From positions 1-52,573 of the forward strand of contig JANQSS010000303.1 in NCBI GenBank assembly GCA_028279185.1: DNA of 52,573 nt, read 5' to 3'. Within the stretch, counting starts at the first letter, position 1. Each line of letters begins with the position of its first letter. This document shows positions 8,930 through 18,040 of this stretch, piece by piece. This DNA is from Saprospiraceae bacterium. Its GTDB lineage: Bacteria; Bacteroidota; Bacteroidia; Chitinophagales; Saprospiraceae. The notes beneath the pieces are model-generated. The model saw nothing but the letters and a program-made list of their open reading frames with translations. It was not told the DNA's origin and did not search any database. Both the position numbers and the translations under genes were made by a program.

Positions 8930-10348
8930 ATGGCTCGAAAAAGAAAAAGCAAAGAGTTTGATCATATCGAAATCGTTGATATTGCGGCACGTGGGAAATG
9001 CATCGGCAAAACTCCGGAAGGCGAAATTGTACTGGTAGACGGAGCTATTCCTGGTGATATCATACGAGGTGATGCTCGCAGAAAAAAGAAAGGACTGTGG
9101 CAAGTTCGTGCAAAAGAATTTATTACACCCTCTCCATATCGCATCCAACCACGCTGTGACCATTTTGGGTCATGCGGCGGTTGTAAGTGGCAAAACCTCG
9201 ATATGTCCCAACAACTTCACTTCAAGGAGAAGCAAGTACTGGAAACGATGAAACGCGTAGGTGGTGTTTCAAATTTTGAGTTTAAGTCTATCGTTCCTTC
9301 GCCTAAATTGTACGCCTTTAGGAATAAAATGGAGTTTTCGTTTTCTACACATCGATGGAAAACACAGGATGAAGTTGCCACATCAAAATCAATTTCTAAA
9401 TCAGGGGGTCTGGGTTTACACCCTCCAGGCTGGTTTCAAAAGGTAGTTGATCTTGAAACATGCCATTTAATACCGGATAACATCAATCGGATTCGAAATT
9501 TTATCCGCGAGCGAAGTAGGCAACTTGAATTATCGTTTTATGATCCGTTAAAGCATGAAGGGATTATGCGAAATTTAATTTTTCGCGTCAATCGTAAAAA
9601 CGAGATAATGCTCGTATTTATTTTTGGATCTACCATTCCTGAAGCTGGAAGACAACTGATGGTAAGTACGCAACAAACCTTTACGAATATAGTATCCATA
9701 TATTCGGTGGTCAATGAGAAGGTCAACGACTCTATTTATGACCTATATGCAAATAAGGAGTTTGGTGAAGATTATTTGTCTGAATCAATAGGAGATGTGA
9801 ATTTTACGATAGGACCAAAATCATTTTTTCAGACGAACATATATCAAACAGAGCAATTGTATGCTACGGTGAAATCGCTTGCAAGAATGACTGGCAATGA
9901 AATTGTCTATGATTTATATTCTGGGATAGGTTCGATTGCTCTTTATGTTAGTGCAGGTGCACGTTCAATAATAGCGATTGAAGATGTTAAAGAAGCGGTT
10001 GAAGATGCAAAACTTAATGCCGAGCTCAACGGTGTAGAGCATATAAAATATTACACTGGTAAAATGGAACATCTCGTTCAACAAAATGATCTTGACGCTT
10101 TGCCTCGACCTGACGTAGTGATAACAGATCCACCACGAGCTGGTATGCATAAGGCCGTAGTTCAATTTATATTGAAACAAGAGCCAAGACGAATTGTATA
10201 TGTAAGTTGTGATCCTTCGACTCAAGCACGTGATGTGAATTTGTTGTCGGAGAAATATAAGCTAGTCTCACTTCAGCCGTTTGATATGTTTCCGCATACT
10301 TCACACATTGAAGCTGTAGCGCTTTTAGAATACACGAAAAACAATTGA
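8930..10348 (+). CDS. rlmD: 23S rRNA (uracil-5-)-methyltransferase RlmD/RumA family
   Basis: 472 residues from the ATG at 8930 (MARKRKSKEFDHIEIVDI). The frame extends to a TTG at 8897, but the added residues are not typical. It methylates C5 of a uracil in 23S rRNA (U1939 in E. coli for RlmD). A TRAM domain spans about 10-65. The [4Fe-4S] cysteines are C76, C82 and C85 (CDHFGSCGGC) with a fourth in the DLETCHLIP block. The SAM site is in VYDLYSGIGSIALYVS. The catalytic block is TDPPRAGMHKAV, and the nucleophile is C427 in VYVSCDPSTQARDV. Family members also include RlmC and TrmA-like enzymes; the Fe-S cluster and TRAM domain favour RlmD. It lies 55 bases after the OmpA gene and converges with the lipoprotein gene. 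Confidence 0.92.
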   Translation: MARKRKSKEFDHIEIVDIAARGKCIGKTPEGEIVLVDGAIPGDIIRGDARRKKKGLWQVRAKEFITPSPYRIQPRCDHFGSCGGCKWQNLDMSQQLHFKEKQVLETMKRVGGVSNFEFKSIVPSPKLYAFRNKMEFSFSTHRWKTQDEVATSKSISKSGGLGLHPPGWFQKVVDLETCHLIPDNINRIRNFIRERSRQLELSFYDPLKHEGIMRNLIFRVNRKNEIMLVFIFGSTIPEAGRQLMVSTQQTFTNIVSIYSVVNEKVNDSIYDLYANKEFGEDYLSESIGDVNFTIGPKSFFQTNIYQTEQLYATVKSLARMTGNEIVYDLYSGIGSIALYVSAGARSIIAIEDVKEAVEDAKLNAELNGVEHIKYYTGKMEHLVQQNDLDALPRPDVVITDPPRAGMHKAVVQFILKQEPRRIVYVSCDPSTQARDVNLLSEKYKLVSLQPFDMFPHTSHIEAVALLEYTKNN

Positions 10349-10359
10349 TTTTTTGGAAC

Positions 10360-11100
10360 TTATAAAGTAGAAAATAGCTTTTCGTCAACTACCGTTGAAA
10401 CGTTTATTTCCGTTATTTCATAATTTTTTCCACGGTGTCCTGACAATAGAATTTCACCATGTTTAAGGTATTGTTCCCATGGTGTTGAAAACCGTGGTTC
10501 GGTATCCTTTGCATCGTTATAAAATGTCCATTGATTGACTAAAAAACTTTTTGGATCAATAAACACATGATACTTATTATCTGGTGTATCACCAACATGC
10601 TCAAATGTTAATTCAATGACTTCAGATAAAACACCTTTATCATTTTCCTTTAAACCTAAATAAGTTAAGGTTACTCCGCTATCTTTTAATTTAAAGGGCA
10701 TGACGAGCCAATAGCTATCATTAATCCAAATGCTTTTTGCCCGTGCTACATATTTTTTCAATGAATCCGTTTGTGTTACTACTTTTCCATCTTTCTTAAC
10801 CTGGCCGGAACTGTCGTTAATATTAATTATGGCACTAAAGGAGTCCTTGTTTGAGTCTATTCGAACTCGCCCATTCCATTTATCCCATAGAAGTGTGCGA
10901 GCGCCGAAGAAATTCCATTGTATATATCGAGTACTCGTCCAATTTTCGTAGCCACCCATGGCATTCATTACCTTGTCAGCTAGGCGTACTGCTTTTTTAT
11001 CCGAAGCCTCGAAGTTGAAAGACCTTTCATGTGGATAGGACTGGCTACTGCATTGAATGAAGAGAAGAAAGATAAGACCGTAGAAAGTGATTTTGAACAT
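10360..11100 (-). CDS. putative lipoprotein, LolA-like fold possible
   Basis: 246 residues. The N-terminus MFKITFYGLIFLLFIQCSSQS is a lipoprotein signal with Cys17 as the likely acylated residue, so the mature protein is predicted to be membrane-anchored. The rest is rich in beta strands (IQWNFFGARTLLWDKWNGRVRIDSNKDSFSAIIN..., YHVFIDPKSFLVNQWTFYND). It resembles Bacteroidota lipoproteins of the LolA / outer-membrane-lipoprotein-sorting type, often listed as hypothetical (DUF6503-like). Substrate and role are not known. It lies between the convergent rlmD (11 bases between stop codons) and the divergent RND exporter gene. Confidence 0.7.
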   Translation of the reverse strand: MFKITFYGLIFLLFIQCSSQSYPHERSFNFEASDKKAVRLADKVMNAMGGYENWTSTRYIQWNFFGARTLLWDKWNGRVRIDSNKDSFSAIININDSSGQVKKDGKVVTQTDSLKKYVARAKSIWINDSYWLVMPFKLKDSGVTLTYLGLKENDKGVLSEVIELTFEHVGDTPDNKYHVFIDPKSFLVNQWTFYNDAKDTEPRFSTPWEQYLKHGEILLSGHRGKNYEITEINVSTVVDEKLFSTL

Positions 11101-11188
11101 GAGCGACGGAGTTTGTTGCGTTATTGGCGAAAGTAATTACAAAAAACTGAATAAATAGAATAGTTTTAAATAGGAAGTGTTGTTCATC

Positions 11189-11217
11189 TTTGTGTACGCA
11201 ATATCGTCTTACATTTA
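11189..11217 (+). promoter_or_regulatory. candidate promoter of the RND exporter gene
   Basis: TTTG (11189-11192), a 17-base spacer and TACATTTA (11210-11217) match the Bacteroidota -33/-7 pattern (TTTG ... TAnnTTTG) with one mismatch. The ATG is at 11239, giving a leader of roughly 15 bases. Confidence 0.35.
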
Positions 11218-11238
11218 ATAGATTCATTCCTTTGTAAT

Positions 11239-13488
11239 ATGTGGTTGTATCGCTACAAAAAACTGATTCTTGTATTCATTGGCCTACTGATGATAGTAGC
11301 CATGTTTTACGCCTCTAAAATCAATTTCGTTTTTGATTTTGAACGATATTTTCCAGAAGGAGATGAAGACCTTGCATACTTTTATGAATTTCGCGAATCG
11401 TTTGAAGATGATGATAATTTTTTACTGATTGCGTTTACTGATTCTATTTCGATTTTCAATCAACCTTTGCTCACTAAGGTAGATAGTTTTACGCGCCAGG
11501 TTCAACATTTGGACATGGTTTCAAAAGCGCAGTCCATCACCAACTTCATGTACTTTCGTGCATTTCCACTGGGAGGGTTTTCACCGCCATATCCAGCCAT
11601 TCATATAAATGCACCTGATCGTTATAGACAGGATAGTATTAAGCTTATGGAGGACGAAAGAGTTCATGGAAATTTGATTTCTAAAGATGGGAAGGCCACA
11701 GTTGTTTTGCTGAAAACATCCCTAATGCAATCATTTGATGAGGCGAAAGATTTAATGGAGCAGATCAACGCTTTGCTTGATGACCTAGGAGTGAAGTATG
11801 TCCATGTTTTAGGTAGAGCTAACTTTCAGGAGGCGCTTGTGCGGCAACAGATAAGAGAACTCGTCATCAATACCATTATAGCGGCAGCGTTGGTGCTCGC
11901 TGTATTTTGGTTTTTTCTTCGCAGGCCGCTAAGTGTTTTTGTTGCTTTGATATCCATAATTGCCAGCTTAATTATTTTCCTGGGGCTGGTTGGGTTTTTG
12001 GGAATCGAAATGGATTTACTAAGCTCGTTGTTTCCAATTGTCATGATCATCGTTGGTGTAAGTGATGTTGTTCACTTGATGATGAAATATATCGATGCTT
12101 ATTTAAAATGTGGTAATCGGAAAGAAGCGATAAAAACGGCGGTTAGTGAAATCGGTTTGGCAATATTTCTCACATCTTTTACAACTGCCGTTGGGTTCTT
12201 GACGCTTATGACATCCAATATATACCCAGTCAGACTTTTTGGAATGACCGCTGCCTTAGGTGTTATATGTGCCTTTGTCATTATTATGCTAACCACATCT
12301 TCGTTGCTTGCCATCGTGTCTCCGGATCATATTGTTAACAAGGCAGAGGCACATGGAAAATGGTATCGTTTTTTGACAAACGTATATCATAAGTGGAAGG
12401 GAAGAAAGAAAGTGCTTCTGGTAAGTAGTATTATTTATTTAGTTCTATGCAGCATAGGGATTTATAATATTTCTACAAATATTCAAATTCATGAGACATT
12501 GCCAAAAGGACTGAAAGTGACTGATGATTTTAAGTTTTTTGAAGATAATTTTGCAGGATATCGACCCATAGAATTGGCCATAAATTTAATTCATCCGTTT
12601 AAAGCAGATGATTTTGAGGTTTTGCGCGCAGTTGACTCACTTGAGCAGTTTATCCAATCTTTTGATGATATAACGTCCGTAGTTTCGATAACATCGATCT
12701 ACAAGACGCTCAATAGAGCTTCTATGGGAGACCGAGCCGAAGCATATACATTTCCATCAGATAGAAAAAAATTCGAAAAATTTAAAAAATTTGTTGCTCG
12801 TGTTCCTAGTAATGAAGTTAATGTTCTTGTCAATTCGACAAATGATAAGCTACGCGTCGCAGCGAAAGTAAAAGATATAGGTACAGAAAGAACAAAAAAT
12901 ATTGAAGAGCGTATTTATAGTTATTCACAACAAGAAATCAATCCCGCAATGATGCAGGTACGCGTTACCGGTACCGGCGTCATGTTCAATAAAAACAATA
13001 TCCACCTTCGACGAGGCATCTTTATTGGACTGGGTATAGCATTTTTAATTATAAGTCTGCTAATGGCATTACTTTTTAGGAATATTAAAATGATAATTGT
13101 AGCTCTGGTTCCTAATGTGTTTCCGCTGTTATTCGGCGGGGCATTGATGGGCTATTTTAAAATTCCTCTTGATGCTCCCACTGCGATTATTTTTGCCATT
13201 GCTTTTGGAATAGCAGTTGATGATACGATTCACTTTTTATCGAAATATAAGATAGAACGTATGACAGGAGCGGATATGGAAGAAGCTATTCTAGCCACGA
13301 TGACACAGGCCGGTAAGGCGATTATCATTACCTCAATAATTTTATTTTTTGGGTTTTTGATTTTAATGTTTTCTCGTACCATTAGTATCGTTTTCGTAGG
13401 GATGTTGATTTCAGGTACTTTACTTTCGGCCGTAGTCGCCGATTTGATCCTCATTCCACCCTTGATTCGACACTTTTTGAAAACCTGA
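11239..13488 (+). CDS. RND-superfamily exporter (MMPL / sterol-sensing-domain-like)
   Basis: 749 residues, an inner-membrane protein with the two-fold RND layout. One TM segment lies at about 8-25, followed by a periplasmic loop to about 205, a bundle of TM segments at about 210-365, one at about 393-413, a second periplasmic loop, and a final bundle at about 592-745. The conserved intramembrane motifs are GVSDVVHLMMKYIDA in the first half and FGIAVDDTIHFLSKYK in the second. This smaller single-chain class moves lipids or hydrophobic compounds using proton-motive force, and needs no AcrA or TolC partner that I can see here. A lipid or pigment substrate would fit the neighbouring desaturase gene, but that is inference from position only. 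Confidence 0.85.
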   Translation: MWLYRYKKLILVFIGLLMIVAMFYASKINFVFDFERYFPEGDEDLAYFYEFRESFEDDDNFLLIAFTDSISIFNQPLLTKVDSFTRQVQHLDMVSKAQSITNFMYFRAFPLGGFSPPYPAIHINAPDRYRQDSIKLMEDERVHGNLISKDGKATVVLLKTSLMQSFDEAKDLMEQINALLDDLGVKYVHVLGRANFQEALVRQQIRELVINTIIAAALVLAVFWFFLRRPLSVFVALISIIASLIIFLGLVGFLGIEMDLLSSLFPIVMIIVGVSDVVHLMMKYIDAYLKCGNRKEAIKTAVSEIGLAIFLTSFTTAVGFLTLMTSNIYPVRLFGMTAALGVICAFVIIMLTTSSLLAIVSPDHIVNKAEAHGKWYRFLTNVYHKWKGRKKVLLVSSIIYLVLCSIGIYNISTNIQIHETLPKGLKVTDDFKFFEDNFAGYRPIELAINLIHPFKADDFEVLRAVDSLEQFIQSFDDITSVVSITSIYKTLNRASMGDRAEAYTFPSDRKKFEKFKKFVARVPSNEVNVLVNSTNDKLRVAAKVKDIGTERTKNIEERIYSYSQQEINPAMMQVRVTGTGVMFNKNNIHLRRGIFIGLGIAFLIISLLMALLFRNIKMIIVALVPNVFPLLFGGALMGYFKIPLDAPTAIIFAIAFGIAVDDTIHFLSKYKIERMTGADMEEAILATMTQAGKAIIITSIILFFGFLILMFSRTISIVFVGMLISGTLLSAVVADLILIPPLIRHFLKT

Positions 13489-13654
13489 GCCGTTAATCAA
13501 GTTTCATGGAAAGCTGTTCGATGATCAATTGAGTTTTTAGGAGTATCTTTCTATAGGTTTCATTGAATTAAGCTCAATCGATGTCTATTATGTAACTTTA
13601 CGAGCATATCGAGACACCTTAATGTATGTAACGAAAGCCATAAAATAACTGAAC

Positions 13655-14728
13655 ATGGTCGTAAAGTTTGAAAAAGCAGCTGCTGATCCTTTTTATATAG
13701 AATTGAGAAGGCGAGTGGATGAATATTTTGAAAAGAACAATTTGTCAAAGAATGCGAATTTCGCCATGGTGCTGAAGACCATCATTCTTATGACAGCATA
13801 CTTTACCCCTTACATCCTTATGCTAACTATGGAATTTAGCAATTGGGGTCTGGTTGGACTTTGCGGAATCATGGGTGTAGCGCTGGCTGGTGTTGGTATG
13901 TCTGTAATGCACGACTCTTGTCATGGATCGTATTCAAGTAATCCACGGGTGAACAAGGTGATGAGTTTAACGATGAATTTAATAGGCGGAAATGCCTTCA
14001 ATTGGAAAGTTCAGCATAATGTCAAACACCATACCTACACAAATATCTACGGCTTGGACGAAGATGTTAATAATGGCGACGTTATCCGGCTGTCTCCTTA
14101 CTCCAAGCATTATTGGTATCACAAGTATCAACATATCTATTCATGGGTCTTGTATTTGCTTGGAACTATAAGTTGGGTGACGATCAAGGATTTCCGACAG
14201 TTAAATCAATTTAGACGAGAGGGGATCATGAAATTTTCCTTTTCAAAAGAATTGACGACCTTGATCATTACGAAGATTGGTTACCTGGGGTATATGTTGG
14301 TCGTTCCAATGATTGTTATGGATGTGCCTTTCTACTATGTCTTGTTAGGTTTCGTAATCGTTCATTTTGTAGCCGGCTTCATTTTGACGGTTGTTTTTCA
14401 ACTAGCGCATATTGTGGAAGACTTAGAGCATGATACCAATGAAGCCAAGACCCGAATGCCGCATTCGTGGGCCGTTCATCAGATATTGACCACAGCGAAC
14501 TTCTCTCGAAAGAATATATTCTTAAACTGGTATTTAGGTGGATTGAACTTTCAAATCGAGCACCACCTATTTCCCAACATATGTCATATTCACTATGTCA
14601 AGATTTCTGCGATAGTAAAAAAAACGGTTCAGGATTTTAACATGACCTATCACGAGTTCCCGAATATGCCGTTGGCTATTGCTTCGCATTATCGTATGCT
14701 GAAGCGATTTAGTCTGGCGCCAGCCTGA
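13655..14728 (+). CDS. membrane fatty acid desaturase
   Basis: 357 residues, an integral membrane di-iron desaturase that puts a double bond into an acyl chain held on a lipid or acyl-CoA. The three histidine boxes are present: H86-D-S-C-H90 (HxxxH), H121-N-V-K-H-H126 (HxxHH type) and Q300-I-E-H-H304 (QxxHH). Hydrophobic segments lie at about 40-85, 160-175 and 205-255. A QxxHH third box is typical of front-end or linoleoyl-CoA desaturase-like bacterial enzymes, though the N-terminal cytochrome b5 domain of eukaryotic front-end enzymes is absent. It probably adjusts membrane fluidity. It stands alone and is followed by a double-hairpin terminator. Confidence 0.9.
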   Translation: MVVKFEKAAADPFYIELRRRVDEYFEKNNLSKNANFAMVLKTIILMTAYFTPYILMLTMEFSNWGLVGLCGIMGVALAGVGMSVMHDSCHGSYSSNPRVNKVMSLTMNLIGGNAFNWKVQHNVKHHTYTNIYGLDEDVNNGDVIRLSPYSKHYWYHKYQHIYSWVLYLLGTISWVTIKDFRQLNQFRREGIMKFSFSKELTTLIITKIGYLGYMLVVPMIVMDVPFYYVLLGFVIVHFVAGFILTVVFQLAHIVEDLEHDTNEAKTRMPHSWAVHQILTTANFSRKNIFLNWYLGGLNFQIEHHLFPNICHIHYVKISAIVKKTVQDFNMTYHEFPNMPLAIASHYRMLKRFSLAPA

Positions 14729-14786
14729 GTGGATTATCGAAGAGAGTTGCCTGTGTAAGGCGTTCCGTTTTATTTGTAGGGTTGCG

Positions 14787-14846
14787 TACCCCTTTTATGG
14801 GGTATATATCCGCCAAGAAGTGGCATATTGGCGGTATAGATTTTTA
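14787..14846. terminator. tandem hairpins between convergent genes, likely bidirectional terminator
   Basis: Two inverted repeats lie back to back between the convergent desaturase and histidine kinase genes. The first is TACCCC / GGGGTA (14787-14792 and 14799-14804, 6-base loop). The second is CCGCCAA / TTGGCGG (14810-14816 and 14828-14834, 11-base loop), followed by TATAGATTTTTA. The T-rich run after the second fits rho-independent termination of the + strand transcript. Confidence 0.65.
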
Positions 14847-14910
14847 ATGATCCATTTTCATTGTGATTTCAAAAAATTAAATCCATCTGCTTCATATACT
14901 ATTCATGAAT

Positions 14911-17247
14911 TTATATAGTCAGCACTACCGAAAAAGTTGTTCCTTTTCCTAATTCACTTTTTACATGCAAGACACCTTCCAATTTTTTAAGGAGGTTTTT
15001 GACGATGGAAAGGCCAATGCCACTTCCTCGTTCATGCTGGGTTCCTGTTTGACTTACAATGTATTCGTTTTTCATTACCTCCGCGAGGCGATCTTCTGTC
15101 ATGCCGGTTCCGCTGTCTACGACATGAATCGTCGATATGCCTTTTGATGTTTCGGATTTTATCATGACTTTTCCTCCTTCATAGGTATATTTTAGGGCGT
15201 TGTCGATGAGATTTCTGAGTATGGTAGTTAATATTCCCTGATCTGTCTCGATCATAGTATGAGGATCAACTGCATTTTCGAGTTGTACTTTTTTAACCTC
15301 GGCCATGGATCTAAACAATTCGATATTTTCGTTGATTACTTCAAAAAGATTGACATCACTTTTTTGTAAAGTTAGGAGGTCTTTTTGACTACTGGCCCAA
15401 TTCAATAAATTATCAGTCAGCGAATAAAATCGAATGGCATCATCTCCAATAGCATTACCCAATTTGCTTAGTTGTTCGTATTCTTCTTTTTTTAATAAAT
15501 ATTGTATATTCTTTGCAATGCCCCGAAAGGAAATGGCAGGATTTTTTAAGTCATGACCTATAATTTGAAATATTTGATCTTTTATGTTGTGCAGTTCGGT
15601 AAGTCGGTCGTTTTGCTTTGATATTTGTTTATTTTTCCTTCGAATTAATAATAAAAGCAGAGAGACCAATGCTAAGCCGATGGAACTGACGATGCCCACC
15701 ACTGTAGCACGCCTTTTCTTAGCACTGAGCAAAGCACGCTCTTGTTCAGCTTTAAATGCTATCACCGCCTTCTCTTTTTCAAATTCTGCTGTCATGCGCA
15801 AGGAGGTAATTTTATCCTGATTTGACGATATGTTAATGCTGTCATTTAATAACATCCTCTCCTCCGCCCATTTTGTCGCCATTTTGTAATTGTGTAAGGT
15901 CTTGTCATTAATATATAACCACTTCAGAATTTTTGATTTGAGCGTGTGATTGCCAGTTCCTGAGACTACAGAATATGCGGCGCGCAGGTCCAAGTTAGCC
16001 TTGTTATACTGGCCGATATGATGATTGTAGATGCCTGCACCTGTTAAGTAGCCGCTCTTTGATTCCGGGTCATCATCCGTGGCAAAGGGCTTCATCAATT
16101 CAAGGACTTCCTTCGCTTTTTCCAACTTATTGGCTTCTAGATAACTGAAGGTTAATATGGTCAGCACTTGGGATTTAATATGAGGATTCATCTCGTCATA
16201 ATATTCCATGGCTTTTTCTAAATATACTGCGGCCTGATCTATGTTTTCTTCGGTAAAATTCATCATACCCAAATTGGTGTTGACGGCAATAAGCCCATTG
16301 ACCATATTATTTTCAAGGGCAATTTGACTTGCTTTTTCATATTCGATTGTGGCTTTATCATTTTGGTATAATCGATTGTAGAGTTCACCCAATTTTATAT
16401 GAGAAACCATCGTAATATGTACATCACCTGTTCTTTCTGCGGCTTCAAGATTTTTTGATGCAATATCGATGGCTTGCGGATAATTTCCTTCTCGCATATA
16501 TTGAAAGATGAGCAGTTGGCGAACATAAACCAACAACCTGTTCATTCCATTTCGCTCAGCGAGGATTTCTGCTTGCTTAAATACGTCGATGGCAGTTTCC
16601 GAGTCTATGTCCATCATAATACTTCCTTTTGAATACATCAAAGCGGCCATTTTTTTTTCATCAGATTGATCAGCATTTTGCATCGCTGTATCAATATGGG
16701 CCACTCCTTTGTCAAGCTCTCTGAGTATATTTCCATATACTTCTCCGAGTCGTTTATGTGCTGATGACAGAAGCGACCGGCTTTGAGACTGTTGTGCTGC
16801 CATGAGCATGCAATTGGCGATGTGCACTACACTATCCACATTACCAAGTCTTTCATAAGCAACGCCCAGTGTGGAGTAAATCCTGATTATACCTTTGTGA
16901 TCATCATTTTTTCGGTAAATAGTAAGCGCTTGATTGAGTGGTGTGATAGACTTCGCTAAGTTTCCTAAAATAAAATCATGGTAGCCTAATGCCCAGAGTC
17001 CAATGGCTCGAGCATTTTCCTCCCCCTCGTGACTTGCCAATTGATTGTATTGTCGAATAAATTCACCTGTAGTCGAATCCTGACGAGCTTTTGATACAAG
17101 GAAATAGAATTTTTCATTTCGCTCTTCAGCGTTCGATATTTTCGACAGTTCTGAATATGTGCTGTCCCAATTGACTTGAGCTACGCAGAGAGGTGATAAG
17201 ATAAACGTGATTGGTGCCATCAGAATGGCAAAGAAAAACCTTCGCAT
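14911..17247 (-). CDS. TPR-containing sensor histidine kinase (orphan)
   Basis: 778 residues from the ATG at 17247. The frame is open further upstream (to 17445), but MRRFFFAILMAPITFILSPLCVAQ is a clear signal peptide and fixes the start. The periplasmic part (about 25-510) is a string of TPR-like repeats. One TM segment follows at about 515-535 (ATVVGIVSSIGLALVSLLLLLI), then a coiled coil (RKNKQISKQNDRLTEL). The HisKA motif has the phospho-acceptor H565 in IIGHDLKNP. The ATPase domain has N box LIDNALKYT, G1 DSGTGMT and G2 GSGIGLSIVKNL. This TPR-TM-HisKA-HATPase layout is common in Bacteroidota. No response regulator lies beside it. It is divergent from the polysaccharide operon and shares a 244-base upstream region with it, so control of that operon is possible but unproven. 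Confidence 0.88.
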   Translation of the reverse strand: MRRFFFAILMAPITFILSPLCVAQVNWDSTYSELSKISNAEERNEKFYFLVSKARQDSTTGEFIRQYNQLASHEGEENARAIGLWALGYHDFILGNLAKSITPLNQALTIYRKNDDHKGIIRIYSTLGVAYERLGNVDSVVHIANCMLMAAQQSQSRSLLSSAHKRLGEVYGNILRELDKGVAHIDTAMQNADQSDEKKMAALMYSKGSIMMDIDSETAIDVFKQAEILAERNGMNRLLVYVRQLLIFQYMREGNYPQAIDIASKNLEAAERTGDVHITMVSHIKLGELYNRLYQNDKATIEYEKASQIALENNMVNGLIAVNTNLGMMNFTEENIDQAAVYLEKAMEYYDEMNPHIKSQVLTILTFSYLEANKLEKAKEVLELMKPFATDDDPESKSGYLTGAGIYNHHIGQYNKANLDLRAAYSVVSGTGNHTLKSKILKWLYINDKTLHNYKMATKWAEERMLLNDSINISSNQDKITSLRMTAEFEKEKAVIAFKAEQERALLSAKKRRATVVGIVSSIGLALVSLLLLLIRRKNKQISKQNDRLTELHNIKDQIFQIIGHDLKNPAISFRGIAKNIQYLLKKEEYEQLSKLGNAIGDDAIRFYSLTDNLLNWASSQKDLLTLQKSDVNLFEVINENIELFRSMAEVKKVQLENAVDPHTMIETDQGILTTILRNLIDNALKYTYEGGKVMIKSETSKGISTIHVVDSGTGMTEDRLAEVMKNEYIVSQTGTQHERGSGIGLSIVKNLLKKLEGVLHVKSELGKGTTFSVVLTI

Positions 17248-17327
17248 ATTATATTTCAGTAGATATAGATTCTTTAAGATGACGTGCCTCGATTTCCCAC
17301 GTATGGCTAGGACCGCGGACTTAAGGG

Positions 17328-17335
17328 CAAATGTA
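17328..17335 (-). promoter_or_regulatory. possible -7 element upstream of the histidine kinase gene
   Basis: On the - strand TACATTTG (17335-17328) matches TAnnTTTG exactly, about 80 bases before the kinase start. No convincing -33 TTG is present at the expected distance, so this is weak. Confidence 0.25.
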
Positions 17336-17465
17336 ATAAGTCTAGCGTGCTTTACGTGGTGGCCAGTGTAGTCAATCCGGCAATAGTCGCCTGGCCGACC
17401 AATACCATCGCGCTGTGCTGCGATTAACGAAAATTTGCCAGCCATTTACCTATGATTTGAGATTC

Positions 17466-17488
17466 ATTGAGTAATTTTGCTACTCAAT
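17466..17488. promoter_or_regulatory. perfect inverted repeat with nested -7 element before the polysaccharide operon
   Basis: ATTGAGTA (17466-17473), a 7-base gap and TACTCAAT (17481-17488) form a perfect 8-base inverted repeat that ends 3 bases before the ATG of the first operon gene. Nested within it, TAATTTTG (17472-17479) matches the Bacteroidota -7 consensus TAnnTTTG. It could be an operator, for example for autoregulation by the winged-helix protein encoded next, or an RNA hairpin over the translation start. A -33 element at the usual distance is not evident. Confidence 0.45.
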
Positions 17489-17491
17489 ATC

Positions 17492-18040
17492 ATGATTGAA
17501 ACTTTAATTTCTTCGAAAACACGTATTAAGCTTCTGCTCAAGTTCTTTCTTAATGGAAGCAATGAGTCGTACCTCCGCGGGCTAGAAAACGAATTCGGAG
17601 AATCAACGAATGCTATTCGTATTGAACTGAACAGGTTGTCTAAGGCTGGTATGCTCGAGTGTGCAAGTAGAGGAAATAAAAAGTTCTTTCGTGCCAATCA
17701 GAATCACCCGCTTTATCAGGAGATACACAACATATTGCTGAAGCACATAGGCATTGATAAAATTATTGAAAGCGTCATTTCACGGTTAGGTGATGTACGA
17801 AAGGTCTTTCTGACTGGCAGGTTCGCTAGCGGAATTGATAGCAATATTATAGACCTGATGATAATCGGAGACGTGGACTTAAATTATCTCGTCCGGCTGA
17901 TTGGAAAAGCAGAAAAAATGATAAATCGAAAGATTCGATATATCAATTATAAAAGTGAAGATGAAGTAGACATCAGCCATTTTAGGTCTGAACCGCTGCT
18001 CATCTGGTCCGCCAATGAAGAGCGAAATAATGAGGAGTGA
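17492..18040 (+). CDS. winged-helix regulator with degenerate nucleotidyltransferase domain
   Basis: 182 residues from the ATG at 17492; an in-frame TTG at 17477 lies inside the inverted repeat and is less likely. Residues 1-75 form a winged helix (TRIKLLLKFFLNGSNESYLRGLENEFGESTNAIRIELNRLSKAGMLECASRGNKKFFRAN). Residues 100-165 resemble a minimal nucleotidyltransferase fold (VRKVFLTGRFASGIDSNIIDLMIIGDVDLNYL). The canonical GS...SDIDLLV signature is degraded: GS is G109-R110, and of the two metal-binding Asp only D121 remains, with I119 at the other position, so enzyme activity is unlikely. In other Bacteroidota such proteins sit just before UpxY genes at capsule loci, as here. Its end overlaps the UpxY gene. 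A role as regulator of the operon is inference. Confidence 0.75.
   Translation: MIETLISSKTRIKLLLKFFLNGSNESYLRGLENEFGESTNAIRIELNRLSKAGMLECASRGNKKFFRANQNHPLYQEIHNILLKHIGIDKIIESVISRLGDVRKVFLTGRFASGIDSNIIDLMIIGDVDLNYLVRLIGKAEKMINRKIRYINYKSEDEVDISHFRSEPLLIWSANEERNNEE

Noticed and set aside
17248-17445. 66-codon N-terminal extension of the histidine kinase
   Set aside because: A clear signal peptide begins at 17247; the extension has no signal and would bury it.
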